DNA of 60,427 nucleotides. Source: Planctomycetota bacterium (GTDB lineage: Bacteria > Planctomycetota > Phycisphaerae > Phycisphaerales > UBA1924). The stretch is from positions 1 through 60,427 of the forward strand of contig RFGH01000044.1 of NCBI GenBank assembly GCA_003696675.1, written 5' to 3'. Under the pieces are notes generated by a model, which saw only the letters and a program-made list of their open reading frames with translations, ran no database searches and was not told where the DNA came from. This document shows, one piece after another, positions 49,790 to 58,418 of this stretch; positions within the stretch are counted from its first letter, which is position 1; each line of letters opens with the position of its first letter. The position numbers and the translations under genes are program-made.

Positions 49790-50572
49790 ATGCCCCCAGC
49801 CCCGCACCCCCGTGTCGCATTGGATTCTCGCCGCTTCGATGTGGTCTTCTGCGATGTCGACGGCTGCCTGATGCCCGAGTTCACCGAGCCGGCCGATCTC
49901 TCCGCCCTCGTGGCCGTCGCCGAGCACAACGCCCGGGCCGAGCGCGACCGCGACCGACCGATCGTCGTCCCCTGCACCGGCCGCCCCCAACCCTTCTGTG
50001 AAGCGGTCTGCAAGATGCTCGGTCGGCTCGACGGTGTCCCGGCGATCTGCGAGCACGGCGGGTGGCGGTACCACTTCGAGCAGCACCGCTGGATCATCGA
50101 GCCAAACATCACCGGCGCCGACCGGGAAGCGATCCGCGCGGCCGAGCGGTGGGTCGAACAGGACCTGGCCACGCTCGGATGCTTCCTCGAACTGGGCAAG
50201 CACACCGGCGTGACCATCATCCACCCCGATCCCGACCACCTGCACCGGGATCTGCTGCCGATGATCCGGCGGACGGTCGACGAGCGCGGCTGGCCCTTCC
50301 AAGTCGCCACGACCTGGACCTGCGTCAACCTGACGCTCGCGCATGTGTCCAAAGGCCTGGCGATCCGGCGGATCATGGACGAGTACGGTCTGGACCGATC
50401 ACGCTGCGCCGGCATCGGCGACACCATGGGCGACCTGGCCATCCGGCGCGAGGTCGGCTGGTTCGGCTGCCCGAGCAACGCGCTCGACGAGCTCAAGCCG
50501 CACGCCGACGCGGTGGCGGACGAGCCGCTGGCGCGTGGCGTGCTTGCTTTGCTCACATTGATCTCAAGCTGA
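49790..50572 (+). CDS. HAD-superfamily hydrolase (possible sugar-phosphate phosphatase)
   Basis: A 260-residue HAD phosphatase. Motif I VVFCDVDGCLMPEF near residue 18 (nucleophile Asp), motif II IVVPCTGRPQPF, and motif IV GIGDTMGDLAIRREVG near 207 with the Asp pair; VSKGLAIRRIMDEYG contains the motif III Lys. A cap region between about 75 and 165 (ICEHGGWRYHFEQHRW) resembles sugar-phosphatase relatives such as those acting on sucrose or glucosyl/mannosylglycerate phosphate. The substrate is not predictable. Start ATG 49790 is 21 bases from the divergent permease start; the two share a compact promoter region. Confidence 0.86.
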   Translation: MPPAPHPRVALDSRRFDVVFCDVDGCLMPEFTEPADLSALVAVAEHNARAERDRDRPIVVPCTGRPQPFCEAVCKMLGRLDGVPAICEHGGWRYHFEQHRWIIEPNITGADREAIRAAERWVEQDLATLGCFLELGKHTGVTIIHPDPDHLHRDLLPMIRRTVDERGWPFQVATTWTCVNLTLAHVSKGLAIRRIMDEYGLDRSRCAGIGDTMGDLAIRREVGWFGCPSNALDELKPHADAVADEPLARGVLALLTLISS

Positions 50573-50577
50573 CCGAG

Positions 50578-50952
50578 CTACACACCCCCTCTCAGCCGCG
50601 GCAGCAGATCGATCGGGAATGTGGGGTTGCTCACGGGGCGAAGCGCCAGCGCGAGCAGGGCCAGCTCGTCGTCGTCGCCCGCCACCCGGTTGATGCGCAG
50701 GTGCCCGCAGCCCACGCACCGGTGGACGATGGCCCATTCGCCATCCCCGCGGCTGGCGATGGCGATCGGCTCCATGGGCTGGTTGCAGGCGCTGCGGCGG
50801 TCGCCGACTTTCTCGTCCACATGGCGCGACCACAGGCAGCTCGGGCAATGGTTCCGCTGGCGGGTGCCGAACGATTGATGAGAAACGAACGACTTGCAAT
50901 GCACGCAGGAAAAGCCGCCGTCGGGGCGGGCGTGCCGGTCTTGATGCTTCAA
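50578..50952 (-). CDS. RNHCP-domain protein
   Basis: A 124-residue small zinc-binding protein. The start is TTG 50952 with GAGGA eight bases upstream. It has CVHCKSF, then RQRNHCPSCLWSRHVD, the eponymous RNHCP motif, and later RCVGCGHLRINR, giving three Cys pairs for metal ions. RNHCP proteins are uncharacterised. It converges with the HAD gene (five bases apart). Confidence 0.85.
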   Translation of the reverse strand: MKHQDRHARPDGGFSCVHCKSFVSHQSFGTRQRNHCPSCLWSRHVDEKVGDRRSACNQPMEPIAIASRGDGEWAIVHRCVGCGHLRINRVAGDDDELALLALALRPVSNPTFPIDLLPRLRGGV

Positions 50953-51143
50953 GGGATGTCCTCAGTTCGCCACAATCGTCGGCTCAGAGCGGACGAGCAG
51001 GACGAAAACCGTGCGTTCGCCGGAACGGGCCGACTTCACGCGGGGCGGATCGGGCACACGGTTTGGTCAGAGGACAATGGGTGTCATCAGCCCGAAGAAT
51101 AGTCCGGGCGTGCCTCGCACGCAAGACAAATGTGCCCGCATGC

Positions 51144-51680
51144 TCACACCCGCGGGCGGATGCCCAGACGGTCGCACATCGCGAGATACTCGGGCAGGTT
51201 CTCGCGGATGAACCACTCGGCCATCAACGGCTCGTACTCGCGCAGCCACGCGTCGCCCAGGTCGAACACGCTGCCCGGGATCACGCCCCGGCACCGGGAC
51301 GCGCCGCAGCGGCACTCCTGCGCCTCCTCACCGTGCGTGGCGATGACATAGTCCACCGTGATCTCCTCGCCCGGCTCGATCACGCGGTATGCCACGGCCC
51401 AGCACTCGCCGTCATCCCACCGCACCCGGGCCGATGGGTCGCAGCTCGAGTTCACGTGCCGACCCGGCGCGGGCAGGTAGACCTGCACGCCGCCGGCGAT
51501 CTGATCGACATAGACCTCGCGCTCGCCCAGATCCGGACGCTGCGGGCGGTCCGGCCCGAGCGGGTCGGAGTGGTCGAACCGCAGGATGCGCTCCCCCGGC
51601 TCGAACCGCCGAGCGGCGAACACGCCTACCCCCTCGATGTCCGACGAACGCACCTCGATGCCCTCAAAGACCCTGATCAT
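51144..51680 (-). CDS. SET-domain protein (putative protein-lysine methyltransferase)
   Basis: A 178-residue protein with a complete SET domain: IEGVGVFAARRFEPGERIL near residue 15, GRHVNSSCDPSARVRW near 73 (the NHSC segment, here NSSC), PGEEITVDYVIATHG near 103 (ExxxDY), and a post-SET-like cysteine cluster ECRCGASRCRGVI near 122. SET enzymes transfer methyl groups to lysine; bacterial targets are mostly unknown and may include ribosomal proteins or the Lys-rich histone-like protein at the end of this window (inference). ATG 51680 with GGAGG upstream. Confidence 0.88.
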   Translation of the reverse strand: MIRVFEGIEVRSSDIEGVGVFAARRFEPGERILRFDHSDPLGPDRPQRPDLGEREVYVDQIAGGVQVYLPAPGRHVNSSCDPSARVRWDDGECWAVAYRVIEPGEEITVDYVIATHGEEAQECRCGASRCRGVIPGSVFDLGDAWLREYEPLMAEWFIRENLPEYLAMCDRLGIRPRV

Positions 51681-51754
51681 GCGGCCTCCGACGACGAACC
51701 CCGTTCACCGCGCCGGTCACGCCCGCGCGAGCAGCGGCAACCGTAGCATGCCCC

Positions 51755-52066
51755 ATGGATCCCGACGATCAGGTCTGCCTCTGCTTCCGCGTCAGCCTCC
51801 GCAAGATCCGGGCGTACTGCCAGCGGGAGGACCCCCGGGTCGCGAGCCTGATCTCCGAGTGCTTGGGCGCGGGCACGGGCTGCGGCTGGTGCGTGCCCTT
51901 CCTCAAGCACCTCCACGCCCAGCACCAGCGGGGCGAGACGCCGGACCTGAAGATCTCGCCCGAGCAGTACGCCCACTCCAGGCTCGATTTTCACAAGACC
52001 GGTGAGCGGAACATCGACCCCGGCGCCAGCGAAGACGCCGGGACGGACCGCCCCGACGGCGCATGA
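51755..52066 (+). CDS. Bfd-like [2Fe-2S] protein
   Basis: A 103-residue protein resembling bacterioferritin-associated ferredoxin: VCLCFRVSLRKIRAYCQ with the Cys pair CxC near residue 8, and GAGTGCGWCVPFLKHL with CxxC near 43-46, giving four ligands for a [2Fe-2S] cluster. The C-terminal 45 residues are an extra acidic tail. These proteins help release iron from bacterioferritin, but no bacterioferritin gene is in the window. Start ATG 51755 is 17 bases after another ATG. The stop overlaps the A5 side of the terminator for the opposite gene. Confidence 0.8.
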   Translation: MDPDDQVCLCFRVSLRKIRAYCQREDPRVASLISECLGAGTGCGWCVPFLKHLHAQHQRGETPDLKISPEQYAHSRLDFHKTGERNIDPGASEDAGTDRPDGA

Positions 52067-52092
52067 AAAAGCCGACCCATCCGGGTCGGCCT
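52066..52092 (-). terminator. Intrinsic terminator for the TPR-alphaCTD gene
   Basis: An 8-bp perfect stem (GCCGACCC / GGGTCGGC) with ATCC loop at 52071-52090, followed on the minus strand by five T (52066-52070). It lies 21 bases past the stop of the minus-strand gene. The plus strand also has a weak tail. Confidence 0.85.
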
Positions 52093-52112
52093 TGGTTGCG
52101 GCCAAGGGTTGA

Positions 52113-53066
52113 TCAGGCCCCGATGGAGGTCGCGCCGTCTTCGAGTGTGCGAAGACCGAGCCCCATCTCGCCGAGCTTTTCGCGGACCTCGGTCAGCGAG
52201 GTGGCGCCGAAGTTCTTGATGCCCATCAGTTCGGCCTCGGTGTGGCTGCACAGGTCGCCGATGGTCTGGATGTTGAGCAGCTGGAGGGCCTTGCGGGCAC
52301 GGACGGAGAGTTGGAGCTCCGAGACCGGCTTGTTGAGGGCGGCCTCGCGCCCCGAACCCTTGAGCTTCTCGAGGATCTGGCGACGGGCAGCGCGGTGAGC
52401 GTCCTCGCGCCCTTGGCCGAGCTTGAGATTCTTGCTGGCGAGCATGCGCTTGATCTCGTCGAGGCTGGACTCGCCGAAGTTCTTGTAGCTCATCAGCTCG
52501 GCCTCGTTGATCCGGATCAGATCGCCGAGGGTGCGGATGTTCATCTTCTTCAGGCAGGTGCGGGCGCGGACGGACAGCTCGAAGTCGGTCACTGGGGTGT
52601 CGAGCAGCGCCTTGCGCTTCAGCACGTCGCGCTCGTTCTCCTCTTCGATGACCATCGAGCGGGACGCCTGCACATCCTTCATGAACAGGCGGGCGCGGGG
52701 GTGGTTGGGGTTGGTATCGAGGATCTGGCGGAGGCAGCGCTCGGCGCGAGCGTATTCGCCGCGGTCCTCAAGCAGCACCGCAAGATTGAGCAGCGCGTTG
52801 ATGGGAGGGGGGACATGCTCGCACACGCGCTCATAGAGAACGATGGCCTCGTCCTCTTCGCCGGCCAGATCGAGCTGGTAGGCGAGCTTGAACAGGGCAT
52901 CGGCGTTGTTGGGATCGGCTTGGACGGCCTTCCGCAGGGACTGGATGGCGCCGAGTCGGTCGCCCTCTTGGATCGCCTGCTCGGCGGCCGCCATGGCCTC
53001 CTTGGCGGCTTTCGCGTCGGCCTGCACGCCCGACGCCCCGATCACCATGTCCATCGCGTTGCTCAT
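52113..53066 (-). CDS. TPR protein fused to two RNA polymerase alpha-CTD modules
   Basis: A 317-residue protein. The N-terminal 120 residues contain tetratricopeptide repeats (EGDRLGAIQSLRKAVQADPN, NADALFKLAYQLDLAG, LLEDRGEYARAERCLRQILD). Then come two tandem alpha-CTD-like helix-hairpin-helix units: LSVRARTCLKKMNIRTLGDL..ELMSYKNFGESSLDEIKR near 165-205 and LSVRARKALQLLNIQTIGDL..ELMGIKNFGATSLTEVRE near 250-295. The N-terminal polymerase-assembly domain of alpha is absent. It may bind DNA, transcription factors or RNA polymerase. ATG 53066 follows GGAGG. A strong terminator follows. Confidence 0.9.
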   Translation of the reverse strand: MSNAMDMVIGASGVQADAKAAKEAMAAAEQAIQEGDRLGAIQSLRKAVQADPNNADALFKLAYQLDLAGEEDEAIVLYERVCEHVPPPINALLNLAVLLEDRGEYARAERCLRQILDTNPNHPRARLFMKDVQASRSMVIEEENERDVLKRKALLDTPVTDFELSVRARTCLKKMNIRTLGDLIRINEAELMSYKNFGESSLDEIKRMLASKNLKLGQGREDAHRAARRQILEKLKGSGREAALNKPVSELQLSVRARKALQLLNIQTIGDLCSHTEAELMGIKNFGATSLTEVREKLGEMGLGLRTLEDGATSIGA

Positions 53067-53179
53067 GCGCACCTCCGGTCAGGGCCCCCGCCCGTCGCGG
53101 GCTTTGGGGTGAATGGAAGGATAGGCGGGCACCGGCCCGAAGTCGCCCCCGCCGCCGCAGCCCCAGCCGCGGCAAACAC

Positions 53180-54910
53180 TTACGCCATCCCGCTCGTCGG
53201 ATCCGGCCCGGGCCCGGGGTTGGCCAGCGCCTCGGCCTCGGGGACCGGCGCGGGATGCCCGGGATCGTCACGCTTGACCAGCGACAGCGTTTTCCACTTG
53301 CCGCCCAGGAACCGCAGCAGCAGCGCGATGCCCAGCACCGAGATGTACGACGAAGCCCCGATCCAGGGGCCCATCGCCCCCAGGATCGGGGATACCACGA
53401 TCAGCCCGTAACCCAGCCCGATGATCAGCGTCCAACTGAGCACGATGGTCAGCACGCCGGGCCAGACGGTGTCGCCCGCGCCGCGGAGGGCGGCCGAGGT
53501 GATGATCGCCACCGCGTCGAACACCTGGAACACCGCCGCCCCGATCAGCATCCACCCGCCCAAGCGGAGCAGCTCGGCCGTGGTCTCGGCGTCGGTGTCC
53601 TTGTTGATGAAGACTGAGAGCAGTTCGGAACGGAACAGAAGGAAGCACAACGCGCAGGTGCCCATGTAGACCATGGCCACCCGCATGCACAGCCATGTCC
53701 GGGCGGCGGCAATGTCGAGCCGCCCCGCGCCGATGGCCTTGCCGACCATGGCCTGGGTGGCGATGGAGATGCCCACGGTGGGCATGAAAGCGAGGTGCAT
53801 CCATTGCAGGGTGATCCAGCCGGTGGTATTGGCGACCACGGCCGCGTTCTCGATCGCCGATTCGGGCTGCCCGAGCGCGATCGCCCGAGCCCGCCCGCCG
53901 AGGGGGATCAGCCAGATCATCAGCATGGCCCAGCAGACCAGTTCGTTGATGAACATCAGCCCCGCGGGCCAGCCCACCCGGAACAGGTCACGCAGGCACT
54001 GGACATTCAGACGCCACGCCCGGCGGGTGCCGAACTTGGCGGCCATCTTGGGCCCGAGGAACACCGCCAGCGGGATGCCCCATTCGAGGGTGTTGGCGAG
54101 CAGCGTGCCGTAGGCAGCCCCGCGAACGCGCATAGGCTCGACGCCGAGCATGCCAGCCAACCCGGCGGCCGCCGCGGTGACACCCTCGAACAGGGGCCAC
54201 ACCGCCATCCACAGCCAGCCGAACGCCCCGCCCGGCGCGTCACCCAGCGGGAAGCCACCGGCTCCGAACACAAGCACAATGCTGGCGAAGATGTTGACCA
54301 GATTGGCCAGCACCACCGCGACCATCACCACCCCGGGCTTGTGCAGCCCGAAGAAGTAGTTGTGCAGGCCCTTGGACATCAGTGTGAAGACCGCCCCGGC
54401 CAGCACGATCTGGGCGTAGCCGACCTCGTTTTCCAGAAGCGCCGCGTTGTCGCCGTGCAGACGCCCATAGACCAGCGGCACGATGAGCACGGCCGGCAGC
54501 ATGACCGCCAGCCAGTACCCCACGGCGATCCACATGGAGGTCCAGGCATATGCCGAGCCGCGTTCGGGCTTGCCCGCCCCCAGATTCTGGGAGACGAACG
54601 AGCTGACCACGCCGGTCACGCCGACGCAGAAGGTCATCAGCGTCCAACAGAGGATGCCAGCGTTGCTCTGGGCGGCCACATAGATCGGCTCTGGCCCGAT
54701 CCGCGAGACCATGAGCTTGTCCACGAACTGCATGATCGTGTAGCTGGACATGGTCGCCACCGACGGGGCGGCGATCTTCAGCAACTCCAGCAGCGGTCGG
54801 TCGTGCTCGAAATCGGGGGATGTCTCGCCGGCGCGGACCGACACCGTCGGCGCGGGCAAGGGCCCGTCGCCCGGCCGTTCGGGCGGGCTGGCGATCTCTG
54901 GCGATGACAT
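53180..54910 (-). CDS. MATE-family multidrug/toxin exporter
   Basis: A 576-residue protein with about twelve transmembrane segments in two MATE halves, slightly longer than the usual 450-480 because of an extended N-terminus (40 residues of Pro/Glu/Ser) and inter-helix loops. Typical segments: APSVATMSSYTIMQFVDKLM, FCVGVTGVVSSFVSQNLGAG, FTLMSKGLHNYFFGLHKPGV, LAFMPTVGISIATQAMVGKA, and the last WTLIIGLGYGLIVVSPILG. Such proteins export drugs or toxic compounds by sodium or proton antiport. ATG 54910 is the start. It is not obviously coupled to its neighbours. Confidence 0.92.
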   Translation of the reverse strand: MSSPEIASPPERPGDGPLPAPTVSVRAGETSPDFEHDRPLLELLKIAAPSVATMSSYTIMQFVDKLMVSRIGPEPIYVAAQSNAGILCWTLMTFCVGVTGVVSSFVSQNLGAGKPERGSAYAWTSMWIAVGYWLAVMLPAVLIVPLVYGRLHGDNAALLENEVGYAQIVLAGAVFTLMSKGLHNYFFGLHKPGVVMVAVVLANLVNIFASIVLVFGAGGFPLGDAPGGAFGWLWMAVWPLFEGVTAAAAGLAGMLGVEPMRVRGAAYGTLLANTLEWGIPLAVFLGPKMAAKFGTRRAWRLNVQCLRDLFRVGWPAGLMFINELVCWAMLMIWLIPLGGRARAIALGQPESAIENAAVVANTTGWITLQWMHLAFMPTVGISIATQAMVGKAIGAGRLDIAAARTWLCMRVAMVYMGTCALCFLLFRSELLSVFINKDTDAETTAELLRLGGWMLIGAAVFQVFDAVAIITSAALRGAGDTVWPGVLTIVLSWTLIIGLGYGLIVVSPILGAMGPWIGASSYISVLGIALLLRFLGGKWKTLSLVKRDDPGHPAPVPEAEALANPGPGPDPTSGMA

Positions 54911-54993
54911 GGTGTGGTCCGTCTACCCCGTGCGGTCTGGCGGGGGTGCAGTGTAGCCCGTCGAGGCGTGAAATCAGGCGGCGGAGATGCGAA

Positions 54994-56061
54994 TCAAGAC
55001 TTCGAGGCGTCGGATGGAGAGTCCGATGTCGTCGGCGTGGCGAGCCGCGCCGCCAGCCGGATCGCGCTGATCATGGAACCGGCGTCGGCCTTGCCGGTTC
55101 CGGCGATGTCGAACGCCGTGCCGTGGTCCGGACTGGTTCGGGGCACGGGCAGGCCCAAGGTGAGGTTGACCGCGAGGTCGCGCTCCAGCAGTTTGACCGG
55201 GATCAGGCCCTGATCGTGGTACATCGCGACCACCAGATCGAACCGGCCTGCGACGGCCGCGTTGAAGACGGTGTCGCCCGGGAAGGGACCGGCGGCGTCG
55301 ATGCCCTGACGCACGGCCAGCTCGATCGCGGGGGTGATCAGGCGCTGCTCCTCGTCGCCCATCAGACCGTTCTCGCCGGCGTGGGGGTTGAGCCCGGCGA
55401 CGGCGATGCGGGGGCGCTTGATGCCCAACCGCTTACAGGCGTCGTGGCCGAGGTCGATGGCCGAGTGGACCGCGCCGATGGTGAGTTGATTGCGGACATC
55501 CATCAGCGGGATATGGACGGTGGCGAGCACGACGCGGAGCTTGTCGCCCACGAACATCATGGCCGAGCGGGGTGCCCGGAGCCGGTGGGCGAACAACTCG
55601 GTGTGCCCGGGCCAGCGGCCCTTGCCGGCCAGAGCCCAGGCCTCCTTTGAGATCGGGCCGGTCACGACGGCGTCGGCCCGGCGCGGGTCGGACGCGTCGC
55701 GCTGGGCATCGGCGATGGCCGCCTCGACCCAGCGGAAACTCAGCGCCCCGCCGAGCTTGGTCGCCCGGCGTTCGAAATCGGGCGTGCCGCCCTGCTCGGT
55801 CAGTTCGGGGTCGGCGTCGAACAGCACGACATCGTGGGCCTCGACGGTCGCGCCCAGGTCGGCCCGGCGTGCGTCGACCCGCCACCAGTACGGCTCGACG
55901 CCGGCGGCGTCGCAGCCCGCGTGGAGGGCGGCCGACGAACCGTGGATGGCGAAGCGGCCCAGCGAACGGACCCTGCGGTCGGCGAGCGCCCGCGCGATCA
56001 CCTCGGGGCCGATGCCGCCGGGGTCGCCGAGGGAGATCGAGATGGTGGGACGCGGGCTCAC
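54994..56061 (-). CDS. pdxA: 4-hydroxythreonine-4-phosphate dehydrogenase (PdxA)
   Basis: PdxA oxidises 4-phosphohydroxythreonine in pyridoxal 5'-phosphate synthesis. The 355-residue protein starts VSPRPTISISLGDPGGIGPEV, has DAVVTGPISKEAWALAGKG near residue 129, GHTELFAHR near 152, VHIPLMDVRN and AIDLGHDACKRLGI near 197, and the C-terminal AMYHDQGLIPVKLL near 284 and SPDHGTAFDIAGTG; these include the metal-binding His and Asp. GTG 56061 overlaps the GNAT stop by four bases (GTGA), so it lies at the end of a three-gene operon with a permease. Confidence 0.94.
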   Translation of the reverse strand: MSPRPTISISLGDPGGIGPEVIARALADRRVRSLGRFAIHGSSAALHAGCDAAGVEPYWWRVDARRADLGATVEAHDVVLFDADPELTEQGGTPDFERRATKLGGALSFRWVEAAIADAQRDASDPRRADAVVTGPISKEAWALAGKGRWPGHTELFAHRLRAPRSAMMFVGDKLRVVLATVHIPLMDVRNQLTIGAVHSAIDLGHDACKRLGIKRPRIAVAGLNPHAGENGLMGDEEQRLITPAIELAVRQGIDAAGPFPGDTVFNAAVAGRFDLVVAMYHDQGLIPVKLLERDLAVNLTLGLPVPRTSPDHGTAFDIAGTGKADAGSMISAIRLAARLATPTTSDSPSDASKS

Positions 56062-56657
56062 CGGTCCATCGTATTCGGGGCGTCGCGCCGCACCTCGGAC
56101 ACGGTCTTCAGCCGCCCCGGATCCTCCTCCGACCCGACCTCGCGCAGCATGAGTTGGTAGTACCGCACGGCCATCCACCGCCCGAGCTTGTAGCCCGCCG
56201 GGCGGATCTCGCCCGCGATGGTCATGCCCATCGCCTCGTGCAGGCGTTCGGAAGCCTCGTTGGGTACGGTCACGCCGGCGAGGACGATCACGAAGCCCTG
56301 CTCGCGGAGGGTGTCGAACAGGCGTCGGTAGAGCAGCCGCCCGATGCCCCGTCCGCGGGCCGATTCGGCGAGGTAGATCCCTGCCTCGACCGTCCAGTCG
56401 TACGCCTCGCGGACCTTCCACGGGTGGCCCCGGGCGAAGCCGAGGAACGCGCCAGATTCATCCTCGGCCACGATCCAGGGGTGACGTTCGCGACCGTTCC
56501 GCCACTGGGCCATGACCGTCTCGGACGGCTCGGGCGCGACGCCGAAGTGAGCCCGCCCGTGGAGGATCTGTTGGTTGAGCAGGTCGGCGATGGGGCCGAT
56601 GTCCCGGGCCTCGGCCAGACGCAGAACCATGCCGGGCTCGTGCGGGATGTCAGACAC
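56058..56657 (-). CDS. GNAT acetyltransferase (phosphinothricin acetyltransferase-like)
   Basis: A 199-residue GNAT: LRLAEARDIGPIADLLNQQI near residue 12, PWIVAEDESGAFLGFARGHP, AGIYLAESARGRGIGRLLYR near 91 (acetyl-CoA loop) and VTVPNEASERLHEAMGM near 128. The pattern matches the Pat/Bar group of amine acetyltransferases. GTG 56657 is the start and lies inside the end of the permease gene, with an 8-base overlap. The stop overlaps pdxA by four bases. The acceptor is unknown; the C-terminal 30 residues are an unusual acidic extension. Confidence 0.88.
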   Translation of the reverse strand: MSDIPHEPGMVLRLAEARDIGPIADLLNQQILHGRAHFGVAPEPSETVMAQWRNGRERHPWIVAEDESGAFLGFARGHPWKVREAYDWTVEAGIYLAESARGRGIGRLLYRRLFDTLREQGFVIVLAGVTVPNEASERLHEAMGMTIAGEIRPAGYKLGRWMAVRYYQLMLREVGSEEDPGRLKTVSEVRRDAPNTMDR

Positions 56658-58386
56658 GGAAGATGGACCCGAGTTTCTTGCCCATCATGGCCGACGCGCC
56701 GATCAGCGTGACCGCGAGCAGCGCCATGCCCCACGCGCCCATCGCGCTGGCGACGAAGATGCCGTCGCCGAGCCGGTTGGTCAGCTCGTAGATCATCTTG
56801 GTGATCGGGAAGTGGTCCGACCGCTGGGCGAGGATCAGCGAGTCCGACACCTCGAGCATCGAGAAGCTGAAGACCAGCAGCCCGCCCGCGATCAGGTTGG
56901 CCATGATCAGCGGGATGATGACCTTGCGCACGGCCGTCACGCGGCTGGCGCCCAGGTTCACCGCGGCTTCCTCCAGCTCGCCCGAAGTCTGCTCCAGCCC
57001 GGCGACCGTCGATCGAACGATGTAGGGCAGGCGACGGATGGCGTAGGCGATGATGAGCAGCGGGAAGGGGTTCGGCGCGGTGCCGAAGACCTCCAGGTCC
57101 AGCGGCGTGCCGTCCAGCGGGCCGCCCGCGCCGAAGGGCCAGCGGAGGGTCATCGCGACATACCCGAACGCCATCACCAGCCCGGGCACCGCCAGCGGCA
57201 GCATGCACAGTGCGTCGAGCACCGACCGCCCCACCACCCGCGTGCGGACCAGCAGGTAGCCGACCATCACGCCGACGCCCATGTTCAGGACCATGGCGGA
57301 CAAAGAGAGGATCAGCGAGTTCTTGATCGAGTTGAACGACTCCGGGCTGGCCAGGGCCTGCTGGTAGTGCGAGCCGGTGAACTCGGTCGGCAGGGCGGTG
57401 CGGTACCACGAGCCCGGCTGGGCCAGCGAGGTGAGCACCACGCCGATATGCGGCAGCACCGCCACCACGACCACGGCCCCAAAGCCGACCGTGGCCAACC
57501 ATCCGGCCGGCCCCGACAGGCGGATCTCATCCCCGGCCCGGCTGGCCTTGGAATACATGGCGTAGCCCTTGCGTCCGAACACGGCCTTGCCGAGCACATA
57601 GATAAGGATGGCCGCGAGCAGCATCACGACCGTCAGGGCGTATGGCTCGGCGCTGTTCTGGACCTCTTTGAGCCCGTAGAAGATCTGCACGGCCGTCACG
57701 CTGTAGTAGTCGAACATCAGCGGCGTGCCCAGCTCGGTGAACGCCCAGATGAAGACGATCGTCGCCCCGGCGAACAGGCCCGGGCGGATCAGCGGCAGGG
57801 TGATCTTGAAGAACCGCCGCCACGGGCCGGCGCCCAGGTTCTCGGCCGACTCGTTCAGGGCCGGGTCCAGGTTGGCCAGGGACGCGGTCGCGTTGAGATA
57901 GATGATGGGATAGAGGTGCAGGGCCTGGACGATCACCACGCCCCAGAACTTGTAGGCGCCAAGCAGGTCGAACTCCGTGCCGAGCACCGCGTTGAGTGAG
58001 CCCGCCCGGCCGAGCAGTGCCCGCATGCCCAGCGCGCCGACGAAGGGCGGCAGGATCAGCGGCACGAGGATGGCCGCGTTGAGCGTCTTCTTGAAGGGGA
58101 AGCGGTAGTTGGCGCTCAACACCGCCAGCGGCAGCGAGATCAGGATGCACAGGAAGGTGGTGCAGACCGCCAGCTTGAAGGCGTTGACCAGCCCCCCGCG
58201 GAGGCGGGGATCCTCAAAGACGAGCCGGACATGGTCCAGCGTGAAGCCACGCCCGGTGGCAGGGTCCGCGGCGAACCCACCCCGGACGGTCAGCCCGATG
58301 GGATAGACGAGGAACGCGCCCAAGATCATCAGCATGACGATCAGGAGCGTGTGCTCGGTCAGGATGCGGACGAATCTGGCAGGCAT
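56650..58386 (-). CDS. Two-domain ABC permease, iron(III)-uptake (FbpB/AfuB) type
   Basis: A 578-residue inner-membrane permease with two BPD_transp_1 domains and about 12 helices. Coupling (EAA) loops are ENLGAGPWRRFFKITLPLIR near residue 180 and EEAAVNLGASRVTAVRKVII near 470. The fused arrangement and length (about 550-690) are those of ferric-iron permeases of the FbpB/AfuB type; thiamine or phosphonate permeases are less likely. There is no binding protein or ATPase next to it, so the rest of the transporter is elsewhere. The start is ATG 58386. The stop lies 8 bases within the next gene. Confidence 0.88.
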   Translation of the reverse strand: MPARFVRILTEHTLLIVMLMILGAFLVYPIGLTVRGGFAADPATGRGFTLDHVRLVFEDPRLRGGLVNAFKLAVCTTFLCILISLPLAVLSANYRFPFKKTLNAAILVPLILPPFVGALGMRALLGRAGSLNAVLGTEFDLLGAYKFWGVVIVQALHLYPIIYLNATASLANLDPALNESAENLGAGPWRRFFKITLPLIRPGLFAGATIVFIWAFTELGTPLMFDYYSVTAVQIFYGLKEVQNSAEPYALTVVMLLAAILIYVLGKAVFGRKGYAMYSKASRAGDEIRLSGPAGWLATVGFGAVVVVAVLPHIGVVLTSLAQPGSWYRTALPTEFTGSHYQQALASPESFNSIKNSLILSLSAMVLNMGVGVMVGYLLVRTRVVGRSVLDALCMLPLAVPGLVMAFGYVAMTLRWPFGAGGPLDGTPLDLEVFGTAPNPFPLLIIAYAIRRLPYIVRSTVAGLEQTSGELEEAAVNLGASRVTAVRKVIIPLIMANLIAGGLLVFSFSMLEVSDSLILAQRSDHFPITKMIYELTNRLGDGIFVASAMGAWGMALLAVTLIGASAMMGKKLGSIFRV

Positions 58387-58418
58387 GGGAGCGACTCTAG
58401 GAGCGGCTCCCCGCGCGG

